This document shows positions 19,072 through 19,357 of a DNA stretch of 19,357 nucleotides, piece after piece. The DNA lies in assembly GCA_003339415.1 (NCBI GenBank), contig PDHQ01000492.1, forward strand, positions 1 to 19,357, in the 5' to 3' direction. The DNA comes from Ophiocordyceps camponoti-saundersi (nom. inval.). Its lineage: Eukaryota > Ascomycota > Sordariomycetes > Hypocreales > Ophiocordycipitaceae. The number at the start of each line of letters is the position of its first letter. The first letter of the stretch is position 1. The notes beneath the pieces are model-generated. The model worked only from the letters and a program-made list of their open reading frames with translations. It was not told the origin of the DNA and did not search any database. Made by a program: the position numbers and the translations under genes.

Positions 19072-19357
19072 ACCCTTAAAGTACTAACATTTAGTTTTTA
19101 AGCTTAATTAAAAGAAAAAAAATAATTTAAAAAATTTAAAAGATATATAAGAGCTTCTTCTATATAGTATATTTTTTCTAGCTTAGTAAGCTTACTATAG
19201 CCCTACCTATAAATTATTTTTCCTTTTTTACCTTTTTTTTATTACTGAGTTTTTTTTTCGCATAGAAAACTAGAATATAGATAAAATTTTTATTTCTTTA
19301 AAAAAAAACTCCTTTAATAATAGCGTTAAAAATATAAACTAAATATCGTAAAATAAT
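19072..19357. other. AT-rich tail of the window, nothing identified
   Basis: AT-rich sequence beyond the insertion with a few retained CA/TG (AACATT, ACTGAG, CGCATAG). No frame or repeat partner could be supported. Confidence 0.4.

Noticed and set aside
1..19357. Mitochondrial, plastid or AT-rich protist genome
   Set aside because: Those genomes keep ATG, TGG and TGA or CA/TG and contain long genes or tRNAs. Here CA/TG loss with CpG retention and duplicated transposons fits RIP.
1..19357. tRNA, rRNA or other structured RNA genes
   Set aside because: No TTC-arm (GGTTCGA) box or rRNA core strings were seen in a proper context. The one GGTTCGAAAC-like string near 16299 lies inside the copia RT relic without a matching A box or cloverleaf.

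Overview
This window has no intact gene. It reads as an AT-rich, heterochromatin-like block from a filamentous ascomycete (Pezizomycotina) in which almost every stretch is transposon debris altered by repeat-induced point mutation (RIP). CpA and TpG are nearly absent over the first 14.4 kb: by eye I count about 16 CA and 19 TG on the + strand. TpA is in great excess, while CpG, CpC and CpT survive. ATG is therefore almost missing (about seven on +, about four on -), and nearly every stop in an otherwise coherent relic frame is TAA or TAG, as expected from CAA, CAG or TGG. Surviving CpG together with lost CpA/TpG points to RIP rather than CpG-methylation decay, and argues against an organelle or an AT-rich protist. 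The species cannot be named.

Layout: 1-724 is featureless AT-rich DNA. 725-3702 is a relic bounded by two similar direct repeats of about 350 bp, probably LTRs; part of its interior recurs in inverted orientation at 3945-4510. 4910-8770 holds three direct copies of a unit of about 1.1 kb that carries the remnant of a small minus-strand reading frame (for example LLSEAD and SAEET motifs). 9560-9960 and 10550-12895 hold unidentified minus-strand relic frames, the second rich in Lys/Arg. A pure T52 tract lies at 13056-13107, flanked by a 20-bp tandem repeat; read on the minus strand it looks like a poly(A) end. 13560-14440 is another minus-strand relic frame.

The best-identified object is a Ty1/copia LTR retrotransposon on the minus strand, about 14454-18411. 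Its 5' LTR is on the right and its 3' LTR on the left, with a candidate 5-bp target duplication TACTA. Its RT/RNase H region reads nearly continuously, and the catalytic YVDD has become YINN, exactly as G-to-A RIP predicts. Gag and probably part of integrase are missing. Directly against its right end sits a 646-bp insertion (18418-19063) between exact 8-bp direct repeats TATACTAG. That insertion keeps many TG/CA dinucleotides and contains a roughly 190-bp foldback with perfect palindromes, so it appears to have arrived after most of the RIP. The window therefore preserves a relative order: old saturated relics on the left, a less damaged copia element, and a younger foldback-bearing insert.
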